Shown here: piece by piece, positions 25,800 to 34,384 of the stretch
How the letters are laid out: the number at the start of each line of letters is the position of its first letter
How positions within the stretch are numbered: position 1 is the stretch's first letter
Source: JAUVKA01 sp964465145
Lineage (GTDB): Bacteria > Bacteroidota > Bacteroidia > Bacteroidales > UBA12481
Assembly: GCA_964465145.1 (NCBI GenBank)
Contig: CAYXJR010000038.1
Span: 1 to 40,184 of the forward strand
Length of the DNA stretch: 40,184 nt
Reading direction: 5' to 3'
Translations under genes and position numbers: made by a program
The notes under the pieces: model-generated
What the model saw: the letters and a program-made list of their open reading frames with translations, nothing else
Database searches by the model: none
Told to the model about the DNA's origin: nothing

Positions 25800-28700
25800 T
25801 TAAAATGTGATGTCAATTCCAAACATTAAAGTCCTGGCTGAGGGATAGGTTCCCCAGTCGATACCACCGGCGCGATCGCCTTCGTTTTTTGAATTGTCGC
25901 TTACAGTCATTTCCGGGTCAAGGCCTGGATAATTTGTCAGCGTGAAAAGGTTGGTGCCCGACACATAGACCCTTATCTGCGATAGTCCTGTAATTTTGAG
26001 TGTTTTCTCAGGGATGGTATAGCCGAGCTGCAGGTTTTTAAGTCTCATGTAAGATCCATCCTCAAGGAAACGTGATGAAGGCCGTGCGTTATTTGATTTG
26101 GCTGTCCATGATGCCCTAGGCTGTGTATCGGAAGTTCCTTCACCCGTCCACCGCTCATCAAAATATCTCTGTGTAACTGTGAACCCGCGGTAAAAGCCTT
26201 CTATATCATGGTTTACCTGAACATAGATCTTGTTACCATAAGCACCTTGTAAGAATACCGTCAAATCGAAGTTATTATAATTGCCTGTCAGGTTGACACC
26301 ACCAATTAGTTTAGGGATAGAACTACCCATATGTACCCTGTCGTTATTGTCGATGCGCCCGTTTAAATCCTGATCCTTAAATTTTACATCGCCTGGTACA
26401 ATATTGTTTCCCTGGAAGGCCGACAGTAAAATATCTGTATCATTCTGGAATATGCCTTCCATTTCCAGGAGGTAGAATGAGCCGATGGGCTGCCCTACCT
26501 CAGTCCGTGTTGCATATATGCCTGTATCAACCCTTCCTCCAAAAAGAGGAGCATCCAATTTGAGTACCTCGTTATGCAGGAAGGAGAGATTTCCAGCAAT
26601 GGAATAGCCCCAATTACTCTTTGTGTGACGGTAAAGGGCCTCAAGCTCAACACCTGTGTTCAATACTGACCCGCTGTTTATCCAGGCCGCTTCGGCATAA
26701 CCCGTGGATGGAGGATTAGGCGCTTTTACCAGCATGTTTTCCGTTACCTTATAGAAGTAATCGAGGGACAAGGAAAATGCACCCTTCCAAAGCGCTGCAT
26801 CCAGGCCTCCATTGTACTGGTAACTCGTTTCCCATTTCAGGTCGTCGTTACCAAGTGCTGTTTGAGCATAGCCGCCATTGGATATACCACCGAAAGGATA
26901 GTCGAAATAGGGAGAGATCCTGTCGCTGTAAGCATAAAGGCCTATCTCCTGATTTCCGATCGCACCGTAAGCTGCGCGAATTTTAAGGTTCGACAGCCAT
27001 GAAACATCCTGAAGAAAGCTCAATTGCTTAAGTGCCCAACCGGCTGAAAGTGAATAGAATGTACCCCATTTATTATCTCCCGTAAACCTTGAGGAACCAT
27101 CCCGCCGCAGAGTCCCTGAGAGGTAGTATATTCCTTTGTAATCATAATTGGCCCTGCCGAAAAAGGACGCCAGAGTTGAAGCATACTCACTTTGGGAGCT
27201 GATTTTAGTCCCGAGTCCGTTACCAATGTAAATAAGCTCTTCCTGCTGTATAGGAAAATCCATATCATCAGCATACAGCACTTTCCCATGGTTCTTAATT
27301 GCTTCAAAGCCCAACATGGCTGAAAAGGAATGCGATTCCCCGAAAGTGTATTCATAATTCAACAGGTTATTAACAGTCCAGTTGGCGACTCGCTCGCTGC
27401 CTATACTCAAGCCATTCCTTGCGTTAATACGGTTCAGGGTACCCCAGGTTGGGCTGAAACGACGGCTATAGGAGTTTCGGTAATCCATCCCCAGATTGGT
27501 AGTGAATTTAAGTTTATCTGATAATTTGGCGATAAAAAAGGCCTTGCCCAGATAACTGTCGTCTTTGCGATTATTGTCGTTATAATCACTCATACCGATA
27601 GGATTATATCCATCGCCGAGAAAGGAATCATAAACCTGGCTCCCGAAATATTCCGCCGGGCGGTCGACGTACGTTCCATCCTCAAACTGTATTGGAATGG
27701 CAGGATTACGGAAGAAGGCATACCTTACCACGCTTCCCCCGTTTCCACCATAGCCGTCGCCTGAACTTCCAATGATATCGTTACTGGAAATCCCGGCCAG
27801 CATACTCATCCCTGTAGTAAGCCAATTGTTCACTTCCGTTTCCAGAGAAAGTCTGATGGTACCACGGCTGTAGCCAGTTCCGCTGATGATGCCTTTTTGA
27901 TCGAATAGCGAGGTGGATATCAGGTAATTGGTTGATTCACTTCCACCCGAAAGGGAGAGTTCATGGGAATTTACCGGGGCAGTTCTGAGTAGCTCTTTTA
28001 CATAGTTCACATTATCAAAATTCGTTGCATCTCCCGGGGAGATAAGGCTGCGTCGCAGACTTTCGGGCAGCAGCGCATTATCATTGGTAGCGGCTTCGTT
28101 ATAAATGGTAATATAATCGCTGGTATTGACCATCTTGGTGAGCCTGGTAGCTTGCTGGAAACCGGTTTGTCCGCGATAGGTGAGCTTGGATTCACCTTTA
28201 ACTCCTTTTTTCGTTGTAATAAGCACTACCCCGTTATTAGCGCGGGATCCATAAATTGCCGCTGTGGAAGCGTCTTTTAGTACCGTAATAGTTTCTATAT
28301 CCCCGGGTGAAAGAATTCTAAGAGCATCCGTTGTAGGTATACCATCTACAATATAAAGAGGGTCGTTGCTCGAATTTATGGAGCCGGCACCACGGATTCG
28401 AACCGATACTCCTTCGCCGGGAGCACCGGTATTCTGTGTCACCTGAACCCCGGCTGCACGACCCTGCAAAGCCTGGGTAACATCTGCAACCGGCAATCTG
28501 GTGAGATCTTTATTGTCAACACTGGTAACTGCCCCCAGCACATTACGCTTTTTTATTGTTCCATAGCCAATAACAACCAGTTCTTCAATCTCAAATAATC
28601 CCTGGGAGAGCTTAACATCAATCAGCCTGCGAGTACCTATAATGAGCTCCTGGGGGGTATAACCTACATAAGAATACACAATCAGGGATGAATCGGTAAG

Positions 28701-28892
28701 CTGATCAGATACAAGGCTATACTTGCCGTCAAGGTCACTAATAGTACCTGATGAGGTTCCCTTGATAGAAACCGTAACGCCAATAAGTGTTTCGCCGGTT
28801 TTTGCATCACTAACTGTTCCTTCAACTGCCCGCTGTGCAAACAGTGGTAAGGATATCGATAGTATCAGTACTATAAGGGCTTGTTTTTTCAT
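25800..28892 (-). CDS. susC: SusC/RagA TonB-dependent outer-membrane transporter
   Basis: A 1030-residue SusC-type receptor. Signal peptide at 1-19 (LPLFAQ). A carboxypeptidase-regulatory-like domain at about 22-95 (VEGTVSDAKTGETLIGVTVS, YSYVGYTPQELIIG). The TonB box region EELVVIGYGTIKKRN precedes the plug at about 115-225 (ALQGRAAGVQV, IRGAGSINSSNDPLYIVDGI, VLKDASTAAIYGSRANNGVV). A beta barrel runs to the C-terminal Phe (LMFGIDITF). There is no STN signalling domain, so it is unlikely to signal directly to an anti-sigma factor. It imports oligosaccharides with SusD using the TonB system. It lies 44 bp after the 573-residue gene and in the same direction, consistent with one PUL operon. Confidence 0.95.
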   Translation of the reverse strand: MKKQALIVLILSISLPLFAQRAVEGTVSDAKTGETLIGVTVSIKGTSSGTISDLDGKYSLVSDQLTDSSLIVYSYVGYTPQELIIGTRRLIDVKLSQGLFEIEELVVIGYGTIKKRNVLGAVTSVDNKDLTRLPVADVTQALQGRAAGVQVTQNTGAPGEGVSVRIRGAGSINSSNDPLYIVDGIPTTDALRILSPGDIETITVLKDASTAAIYGSRANNGVVLITTKKGVKGESKLTYRGQTGFQQATRLTKMVNTSDYITIYNEAATNDNALLPESLRRSLISPGDATNFDNVNYVKELLRTAPVNSHELSLSGGSESTNYLISTSLFDQKGIISGTGYSRGTIRLSLETEVNNWLTTGMSMLAGISSNDIIGSSGDGYGGNGGSVVRYAFFRNPAIPIQFEDGTYVDRPAEYFGSQVYDSFLGDGYNPIGMSDYNDNNRKDDSYLGKAFFIAKLSDKLKFTTNLGMDYRNSYSRRFSPTWGTLNRINARNGLSIGSERVANWTVNNLLNYEYTFGESHSFSAMLGFEAIKNHGKVLYADDMDFPIQQEELIYIGNGLGTKISSQSEYASTLASFFGRANYDYKGIYYLSGTLRRDGSSRFTGDNKWGTFYSLSAGWALKQLSFLQDVSWLSNLKIRAAYGAIGNQEIGLYAYSDRISPYFDYPFGGISNGGYAQTALGNDDLKWETSYQYNGGLDAALWKGAFSLSLDYFYKVTENMLVKAPNPPSTGYAEAAWINSGSVLNTGVELEALYRHTKSNWGYSIAGNLSFLHNEVLKLDAPLFGGRVDTGIYATRTEVGQPIGSFYLLEMEGIFQNDTDILLSAFQGNNIVPGDVKFKDQDLNGRIDNNDRVHMGSSIPKLIGGVNLTGNYNNFDLTVFLQGAYGNKIYVQVNHDIEGFYRGFTVTQRYFDERWTGEGTSDTQPRASWTAKSNNARPSSRFLEDGSYMRLKNLQLGYTIPEKTLKITGLSQIRVYVSGTNLFTLTNYPGLDPEMTVSDNSKNEGDRAGGIDWGTYPSARTLMFGIDITF

Positions 28893-28936
28893 TTTCTTAA
28901 TTATTGAAGGATTTCACTGTTTTGTGACTTTTTATT

Positions 28937-30658
28937 TTAATTATAGGATATTACTACATCGCCGGCTTTTATTCTTGATCCCTCGGACTTTAATTTAGTT
29001 CCTGCCGGAAGTGCAACGATGACCATGGCTTCGTCTGGCGGCAATTTTATACTCACCTTACCGCTCTTTCCTTTTGCCAGGTATTTTTTTGAGACTATAT
29101 CAAACAAATCAACGGATTTCTTTGATGAATAACTTACCGTCTTCTCGACATTGTAAGGGTTGTAGTATAGAAAAACCGGATATTTGTTTTCGACATAAAA
29201 ATCGGTGGCATTGCAATCCAGGGTCAGGATCCCATCAACCTCCGTCTTGTTTACAATTGCTCCGAAAACACCTGCAATGGATGTACTGTATAGGCTGAAC
29301 ATTGATTCCGGTGGTTGGCCGGCAACCCATTTTGGCCCATCGCCAATAGCAACCGGGGAGATCCCTGTCAAGGCAGGATTGTCCATGTCATCTGTTTTCC
29401 TTAGGCCTTCATAACCGATAATACCACTAGTCAAATCTTTCAGCAGAGGCAGCCACTGATTCTCCTCTTCAATCTGGTCGGGGTAGAACAATCGCGAGGC
29501 ATTCACCGCATTAAGCATATATTTCCCGATGGCACGGGCATATTGCGGCTCATATTTTACTAATGGTACCAATGGCCAGGCCATTGCCACTGAGTTCATA
29601 AAGAAGGCATAACCCCCTCCGTCGGTAATACTTCCCTGCAGGCCGTACACATCATAATCACCCCATTTTTCGGCAATGACTCCCCATCCAAAACGCCCAT
29701 CTTCCGACTGGCAGCCATCAAAAATCTGGTTGAGTAATCTGGTAACATCATAATCACATCCATATTCTGCATTCAGACGGGCAGCTGTATAAGCTCCAAA
29801 AGGGAGAAGGATTTCATAAAAACGGCTCTCTTTTTGTGCCAGCAGAGCTTCTGTTGCACTTTTGGCTCCATTTAGATACCGCACATCCCTGAATTTCTGC
29901 CAGGCTGAGAGTAACACCCAGGCGTGTCCGGCAGCAGCATCCTGCTGGTAAGGGATCTGGTTGCGCATACCCTGCATTTGGGAATAATCAAAATATGAAT
30001 AATCATAGTTACCATCGAGCACTGAATCAGCTTTGCAGAATTGTTCAGCTACCGTCCTCTGAATAAATTCTGTGTTCTCAACATCCGGGAAAAGGTCGGC
30101 TATCGCGTAATAAAGAAGATTGGGATAAACATCGTACCACCAGTCGCGCCCATATCCCCCACCTGCCATTGCCACATCAGGGTTGGTATTGTTCATTATG
30201 ATGTTCCACTTAGTATCAGAGTTGAAATAGTTTTGCACCATCTTTACGAAGTTGAAGCCATCCTGACCGGTTTTGTCGATACCTACCAAGCCGGCGCTTA
30301 ACAAGGAATTCAGTGAAGTAAGGGCCTCGTGAAATTCACCATTGTTTTTTCCTGGCCCCTGCCGTACATCGCCGATCACTGTATACAGGCCGAATGTAAC
30401 CTGATCTATGTTCCTCCGGGAGCTGTCGAGCCATAGAAGAGGCCCATAGGAAGCCTTGTTATTGAAATTATAGACCAGGCTGTCGAACAGGATGGCCTTT
30501 TTCTTCCAGTCAATAATTTTCAAGGGTTGAGGAAGTTCAGGCATCAATTCAATGCGCGGCAGGTTTGTCTGAACTACCGGATCCCCTAATTTTTGTGCAC
30601 AGGAGTATAATACCGTAAGGAATACCAGAACTAATATCTTGAAACTTCTGTCAATCAT
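28937..30658 (-). CDS. Toroid-like lipoprotein, candidate glycosidase
   Basis: A 573-residue lipoprotein (lipobox LYSC, Cys about 20). Residues about 45-470 form an all-alpha domain, probably an (alpha/alpha) toroid as in many glycosidases and lyases. It is paralogous to the N-terminal half of the 1042-residue PUL protein: AGLVGIDKTGQDGFNFV, GRDWWYDVYPNLLYY, WGVIAEKWGDYDVYGLQGS, YARAIGKYMLNAVNASRLF and the ATDFYVENKYPVFLYYNP segment are shared. A small beta domain ends the protein (about 500-573). Conserved Asp/Glu/Trp in the DWWYD and EKWGDYD motifs are candidate active-site residues. I do not recognise a named family. It overlaps the MFS gene by 8 bp and is encoded between it and SusC. Confidence 0.85.
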   Translation of the reverse strand: MIDRSFKILVLVFLTVLYSCAQKLGDPVVQTNLPRIELMPELPQPLKIIDWKKKAILFDSLVYNFNNKASYGPLLWLDSSRRNIDQVTFGLYTVIGDVRQGPGKNNGEFHEALTSLNSLLSAGLVGIDKTGQDGFNFVKMVQNYFNSDTKWNIIMNNTNPDVAMAGGGYGRDWWYDVYPNLLYYAIADLFPDVENTEFIQRTVAEQFCKADSVLDGNYDYSYFDYSQMQGMRNQIPYQQDAAAGHAWVLLSAWQKFRDVRYLNGAKSATEALLAQKESRFYEILLPFGAYTAARLNAEYGCDYDVTRLLNQIFDGCQSEDGRFGWGVIAEKWGDYDVYGLQGSITDGGGYAFFMNSVAMAWPLVPLVKYEPQYARAIGKYMLNAVNASRLFYPDQIEEENQWLPLLKDLTSGIIGYEGLRKTDDMDNPALTGISPVAIGDGPKWVAGQPPESMFSLYSTSIAGVFGAIVNKTEVDGILTLDCNATDFYVENKYPVFLYYNPYNVEKTVSYSSKKSVDLFDIVSKKYLAKGKSGKVSIKLPPDEAMVIVALPAGTKLKSEGSRIKAGDVVISYN

Positions 30659-31907
30659 ATTTTTCTGTATAAGAATTTTTCATAATATTTTTTGCCAGCG
30701 GTATTGAGAGCACCTGAACCAATGCAACAATTATCAGTGCATAGCGGAGCGCAAAGATTTCCGAAACATAGAATGCCAGGAAGATGAACAGGCCCAATCC
30801 CACAACCCTGCCTGCATATAGGCCAAACTCATGATTCAGGATATAGGCGTATTGATTACGGTTTTCCTTCTTAGCAACAACATCTATAACTTTCAGCATA
30901 ATAGGATAATAGGCCAGGTCGTGAAGAGGCTGGAAAAAGACTTTCAACAAAACAAATACCATAACTCCCGCCATTGACAGGGCAATTCCGTTAACAATTG
31001 TTCCTATAAGAAAAAGTGTAATCCCAAAGGCAAAAATGATAATGCGGTGTTTGGGCTTGGCAAAACGGCCCAGCAGGTATATAAGAATGGCCGTCAATCC
31101 GCCGCTAATTCCCTGAATCAATCCCAGGGACCCCTCTTTCCCCACATATTTCATTATGAGCATTGCCGGGGCCGTAACAAGAAAACCCTGGACCAAACCC
31201 TTAAGTGCAGCAAGCAAAATCTGTTTGTTCCAAAGCCTGTCGAACCGGAAATAGAGAAATTCTTTCTGGACCGGGTTTTCAAATTTTCCCCGGCTCAGTG
31301 AAAAACAGGCCAGGACGGTGATCGCGAACACGATAATTGTTACTATGCGATAGCCTGAGTATATATTAAAATCTATTCCGAAAAGATGCCATCCTTCAAC
31401 CGAAACGAGCAAGGCCCCGATAGCCAGTGGAATCCCAATATTGGAAATAGTGAAGAAAAAGGATTCAAGCCCAAAAAAGTAATTGCGGTTTTCATCATTG
31501 GTGGTGTTAAGAGCCATCAGGTACCGGTTGGTCCAGAAAAATCCCGATGCAGCACCAATCAGTGTACCTGAAACAATCAAGCCAACCAGGGTGATATCTT
31601 TAACAAACATCATCCCTGCCATCGACAAGCCGCTTAGGAGAATTCCAAAACTGTACAGGTGGGCAACCTTGAAATTTTTCAATAAGAAGCCGTTTGTAAG
31701 GGAGGTAATTATTATGCCCGAATACATTGCCACCTGGAAAATGGCGACATAGGAGGTGTCATCAAAATATCGCATAATATAAGCAGCCATGAAGATTTCC
31801 ACCACCGGCAATACCAGGGCGTACAGCATGTTGGTGATCAAAAGCACCCTCATGTTGTGAGGCATCGAGAGAAAAAAGCGATACTCTGTAGTCAGTTTGG
31901 CTATCAT
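30651..31907 (-). CDS. MFS transporter, probable sugar importer
   Basis: A 418-residue inner-membrane protein with about twelve hydrophobic helices in two halves. These include 22-45 (LLITNMLYALVLPVVEIF), 80-100, 105-130 and the second set from about 230 to 410. The large cytoplasmic loop lies near 205-230 (SRGKFENPVQKEFLYFRFDR). The overall layout is that of the major facilitator superfamily; the exact subfamily was not recognised. Wedged between the GH130 gene (15 bp) and the toroid-like lipoprotein gene (8-bp overlap), it most likely carries the released mannoside disaccharide or oligosaccharide from periplasm to cytoplasm, where GH130 acts. This fits other Bacteroidetes mannan loci in which GH130 genes sit beside a transporter. 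Confidence 0.88.
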   Translation of the reverse strand: MIAKLTTEYRFFLSMPHNMRVLLITNMLYALVLPVVEIFMAAYIMRYFDDTSYVAIFQVAMYSGIIITSLTNGFLLKNFKVAHLYSFGILLSGLSMAGMMFVKDITLVGLIVSGTLIGAASGFFWTNRYLMALNTTNDENRNYFFGLESFFFTISNIGIPLAIGALLVSVEGWHLFGIDFNIYSGYRIVTIIVFAITVLACFSLSRGKFENPVQKEFLYFRFDRLWNKQILLAALKGLVQGFLVTAPAMLIMKYVGKEGSLGLIQGISGGLTAILIYLLGRFAKPKHRIIIFAFGITLFLIGTIVNGIALSMAGVMVFVLLKVFFQPLHDLAYYPIMLKVIDVVAKKENRNQYAYILNHEFGLYAGRVVGLGLFIFLAFYVSEIFALRYALIIVALVQVLSIPLAKNIMKNSYTEKYD

Positions 31908-31922
31908 ATTCAGTCCATAATT

Positions 31923-32966
31923 TTATTTCAGGCTCGAGAGAATTTTGGATATTGATAGTGTGGCACCGCAGATCACTTCGTCGCTTGCCCCGTAATAGAG
32001 AAATATATCATCGCCCTTTACATAATGCCCATTAGTAAATACAACATTCCCAAAGAATCCGGTTTGTTCATATTCTTGCGTTGGCTCCATTAATGGTTCC
32101 GCGCTACGGGCAAGAACTTTCGAAGGATCATTAATATCGAACAATAATGCACCCAGGCAATAACGATGGTCGGCATTTGCACCATGATAGATTTCGAGCC
32201 AGCCTTTTTCCGTCCTGATAGGAGCTCCACCAGCACCTACACGTGCCGAATCCCACATGCCGGGCCGTGAGGTGGCAATACATTTATGTTTACCCCAGTG
32301 GATCATGTCGGGCGACTCGGCCACCCAAATGTAGTTTCCACCCAGTTCAGGGCTGCTGGGACGATGCAGGGCAAAGTATTTTCCGTTTATCTTCTCTTCG
32401 AAGATCGCACAGTCTTTATTGTGGGGTGGAAAAATCATCCCTTCTCGGTTGAAGTTCTGCCAGTCCCGGGTCCTGATCAGCCCCACGCCTACCCCGAATT
32501 CAGAAACTTCAGTAAACGAAAGGCTAAAGCCATCTTCCATAGTTGCTACCCGGCAATCTTCGATACCAAAAGTTTCCAATTCGCCCTGGCCAAAAATGGG
32601 TGGATAGCCGTCTGGCTCATAAAAGTGAATTCCATCATCGCTGCATACGAGTCGTAAGTAGGAAAGTGTGGTCAGGTAATCTTTGTCATTATACTTGATT
32701 ATCCTGGGATCGGTAGCATCCAGCCGTGGATCATTTTTGTCGAAATTAAGGATTTCTATTTCCCCTTGGATGTTATATACCGGAAAACTTATTTTGCCTT
32801 CAATCTGGCTGGGCCTCTCAGCAACACGCAATAGAAGCCAGATCTTTCCATTGAACTGAAAGACACCCGGGTTAAGAAGGCAAACTATTTCCATCCCTTG
32901 AATGCCCGGTTTCAGGTCGGAAGGCCGTAGCACCGGGTTCTCCGGGAATCGTTTTGCAATATCCAT
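31923..32966 (-). CDS. GH130 mannoside phosphorylase or mannosidase
   Basis: A 347-residue protein without signal peptide, so cytoplasmic. It has the five-bladed beta-propeller pattern of glycoside hydrolase family 130: NPVLRPSDL at the start, LLRVAERPS, then FGIEDCRVATMEDGFSLSFT at about 133-152, ALHRPSSPE, GGAPIRTEKGWLEIYHGA, and the end TNGHYVKGDDIFLYYGASDE. The E-D-x-R segment (Asp137 here, with Cys where Pro is usual) corresponds to the conserved acid of the family. GH130 enzymes are phosphorylases acting on beta-mannosides (giving mannose 1-phosphate) or beta-1,2-mannosidases; which applies cannot be decided by eye. It is the first gene of the PUL, implying a mannose-containing substrate. 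The ATG at 32964-32966 is used. Confidence 0.88.
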   Translation of the reverse strand: MDIAKRFPENPVLRPSDLKPGIQGMEIVCLLNPGVFQFNGKIWLLLRVAERPSQIEGKISFPVYNIQGEIEILNFDKNDPRLDATDPRIIKYNDKDYLTTLSYLRLVCSDDGIHFYEPDGYPPIFGQGELETFGIEDCRVATMEDGFSLSFTEVSEFGVGVGLIRTRDWQNFNREGMIFPPHNKDCAIFEEKINGKYFALHRPSSPELGGNYIWVAESPDMIHWGKHKCIATSRPGMWDSARVGAGGAPIRTEKGWLEIYHGANADHRYCLGALLFDINDPSKVLARSAEPLMEPTQEYEQTGFFGNVVFTNGHYVKGDDIFLYYGASDEVICGATLSISKILSSLK

Positions 32967-33009
32967 GATATTATTCTATGTCATTAATAGTGGACAATAT
33001 AATCAATAA

Positions 33010-33279
33010 CCGGCTAATTTCGTTAATCCACATGGAAATATAAGTGTTGTGGCCATTGACACAGGTGAAGCTTTAGCCGAAAAGATTTCCCCCTTCGATA
33101 CATTTATTCAGATTATTGAGGGGGTTGCCGAAGTAGTTATCAATAAAAAGTCAAATATGCCTCAAACAGGCCAGGCTATTATAATACCTGCTCATTCCTC
33201 CCATATTGTTAATGCAAATGAGCGGTTCAAAATGATATCGACTGTAATAAAAAGCGGTTATAAAGGAGTATCATTATAG
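33010..33279 (+). pseudogene. N-terminally truncated cupin gene
   Basis: A frame open from just after TAA 33007-33009 encodes PANFVNPHGNISVVAIDTGE, then the cupin motif region PFDTFIQIIEGVAEVVINKK, GQAIIIPAHSSHIVNA and FKMISTVIKSGYKG. Family members of this short type normally have about 20 more residues before this point. Here the only starts are a GTG at 33049 or none, so the gene appears to have lost its beginning. If translated from the GTG it would give a 76-residue protein with most of the cupin barrel. It lies divergently from GH130, 44 bp away, and could formerly have been part of a sugar-sensing unit. Function unknown. Confidence 0.55.
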
Positions 33280-33497
33280 TTGAAAGGATTTATTATTGCC
33301 TGATTAAGGAAGACCCAGCCAGATGATCTGGTTTCGCCTGATGATTTCGGGGGAGTAAGGGGATGCTTGAAAAAAAACAATTTGAAGGGATGCACTTTCC
33401 TGACAGCCACTATATAAGCAGAACTTATAATGTTCGCTTAATTCCAAGTTCCCTGATGGCTGCGGATTATCAACCATGGAAGAAGTGATGCCGCATA

Positions 33498-33529
33498 TTT
33501 GAAAAAACCGTGTAAAAAATGTAAATTTG
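33498..33529 (+). promoter_or_regulatory. Bacteroidetes-type promoter of AraC gene copy 1
   Basis: TTTG at 33498-33501, a 20-bp spacer and TAAATTTG at 33522-33529, a perfect match to TAnnTTTG. The ATG at 33573 would have a leader of about 37 nt. This is the best promoter match in the window. Confidence 0.6.
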
Positions 33530-33572
33530 ATTAATCCAATGCTCACTAATTATCCCGTTTTCAAACCTTTCT

Positions 33573-34344
33573 ATGGATAACGCTTTTTTAAAAAAATTAA
33601 CAGAGATTACTGAGGAAAATCTCAGCGATCCTGGTTTTGGCGTTGACAAGCTCGCCAGGAAAATGAATATGAGCTATTCGAGCTTGTGGCGTAGGGTAAG
33701 CAAGTACACAGGGAAATCGGCCAACCAACTGATAAGGGAAATATGCCTTACCAAAGCCATGGAAATCCTGAGGGATGAGGACATCACTATTGCCGAAGCG
33801 GCATACCGAACAGGTTTCAGCTCCACAAATTATTTCTCTACCTGTTTTCATGATCTTTTTGGTTATTCGCCCGGGGAGCTCAAGAAGCTGGGGGGAAATA
33901 ACTCACAGGAAATTAAGGCTGCGGAAGAAGAGAGCAATAGGAAGCCTGCGCGAAAACCTCTCACAAAATACCTGGATGAAATTAATTTATCAGGGAAAGT
34001 CATGGCAGCAGCCCTTTTTTTTTGTTCTGGCGGCGGCTATGGTCCTTGGTGTTGTTTGGAGCGGAAATCAAAAAAAGTCAATTGCTGTGCTCTTTCCCAA
34101 GAATCTTAGCCATGATACCCTGACCGAGTCGTTCTGCGGAGGCCTTCAGGACCAGCTCCTGAATGAACTTTTCCTGATTGATGAACTGCACGTAAGATCC
34201 CGTGTTGGAACTGACCGGTTCAGGAATACGACAATGCGGATGCCAAAAATAGGAAGAAAGATTAAGGCGAATTGCGAACAATGGACGGGCACGAGGCCCG
34301 TCCCTACAATCCCCAATCCCTCCTCCCTGTTTGGTTATGAGTAA
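33573..34344 (+). pseudogene. AraC-type regulator copy 1, frameshifted and truncated
   Basis: The first frame (178 codons, to 34109) encodes an AraC/XylS DNA-binding domain at residues about 5-105: LARKMNMSYSSLWRRVSKYT, ITIAEAAYRTGFSSTNYFS and FHDLFGYSPGELKK. A run of nine T (34015-34023) shifts the frame inside a transmembrane helix; one fewer T would continue as LFFVLAAAMVLGVVW into QKKSIAVLFPKNLSHDTLT. That second frame reaches the start of a TolB-like domain (RFRNTTMRMPKIGRKIKAN) and then collapses into a palindromic repeat, stopping at 34342-34344. The downstream paralogue shows what is missing: about half of the TolB-like domain, all TPRs and the FISUMP domain. The N-terminal DNA-binding piece could still be made. 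A sequencing error at T9 would not explain the truncation. Confidence 0.75.
34283..34303. repeat. REP-like palindrome truncating the AraC copy
   Basis: GGACGGGC and GCCCGTCC are perfect 8-bp arms around a 5-nt loop, followed by CTACAATCCCC. GC-rich palindromes of this kind ending in CCCTACAA are familiar as dispersed intergenic repeats in many bacteria. This one sits exactly where the reading frame of copy 1 loses similarity to copy 2. Confidence 0.6.
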
Positions 34345-34371
34345 AATTTAGTATATTCACTCATAACCAAA
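34330..34371. promoter_or_regulatory. 13-bp inverted repeat upstream of AraC gene copy 2
   Basis: TTTGGTTATGAGT (34330-34342) and ACTCATAACCAAA (34359-34371) are perfect complements across a 16-bp AT-rich spacer. The dyad ends 13 bp before the ATG of the second AraC gene. No T-run follows, so it is not a normal terminator. A dimeric regulator binding site, perhaps for autoregulation, is the likeliest reading. The left arm begins with TTTG, which could also be a -33 element, but the -7 partner (TATATTCA) is poor. Confidence 0.55.
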
Positions 34372-34384
34372 ACCTTGACCAACC

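Noticed and set aside
32967..33048. Promoter for the GH130 operon on the minus strand
   Set aside because: TATATTTC and TATATTGT resemble the -7 box but no TTTG lies 19-21 bp upstream of either, so I could not support a site.
33304..33546. 80-codon minus-strand ORF between cupin and AraC genes
   Set aside because: No protein-like composition, no family features, and it overlaps the best promoter match for the AraC gene.
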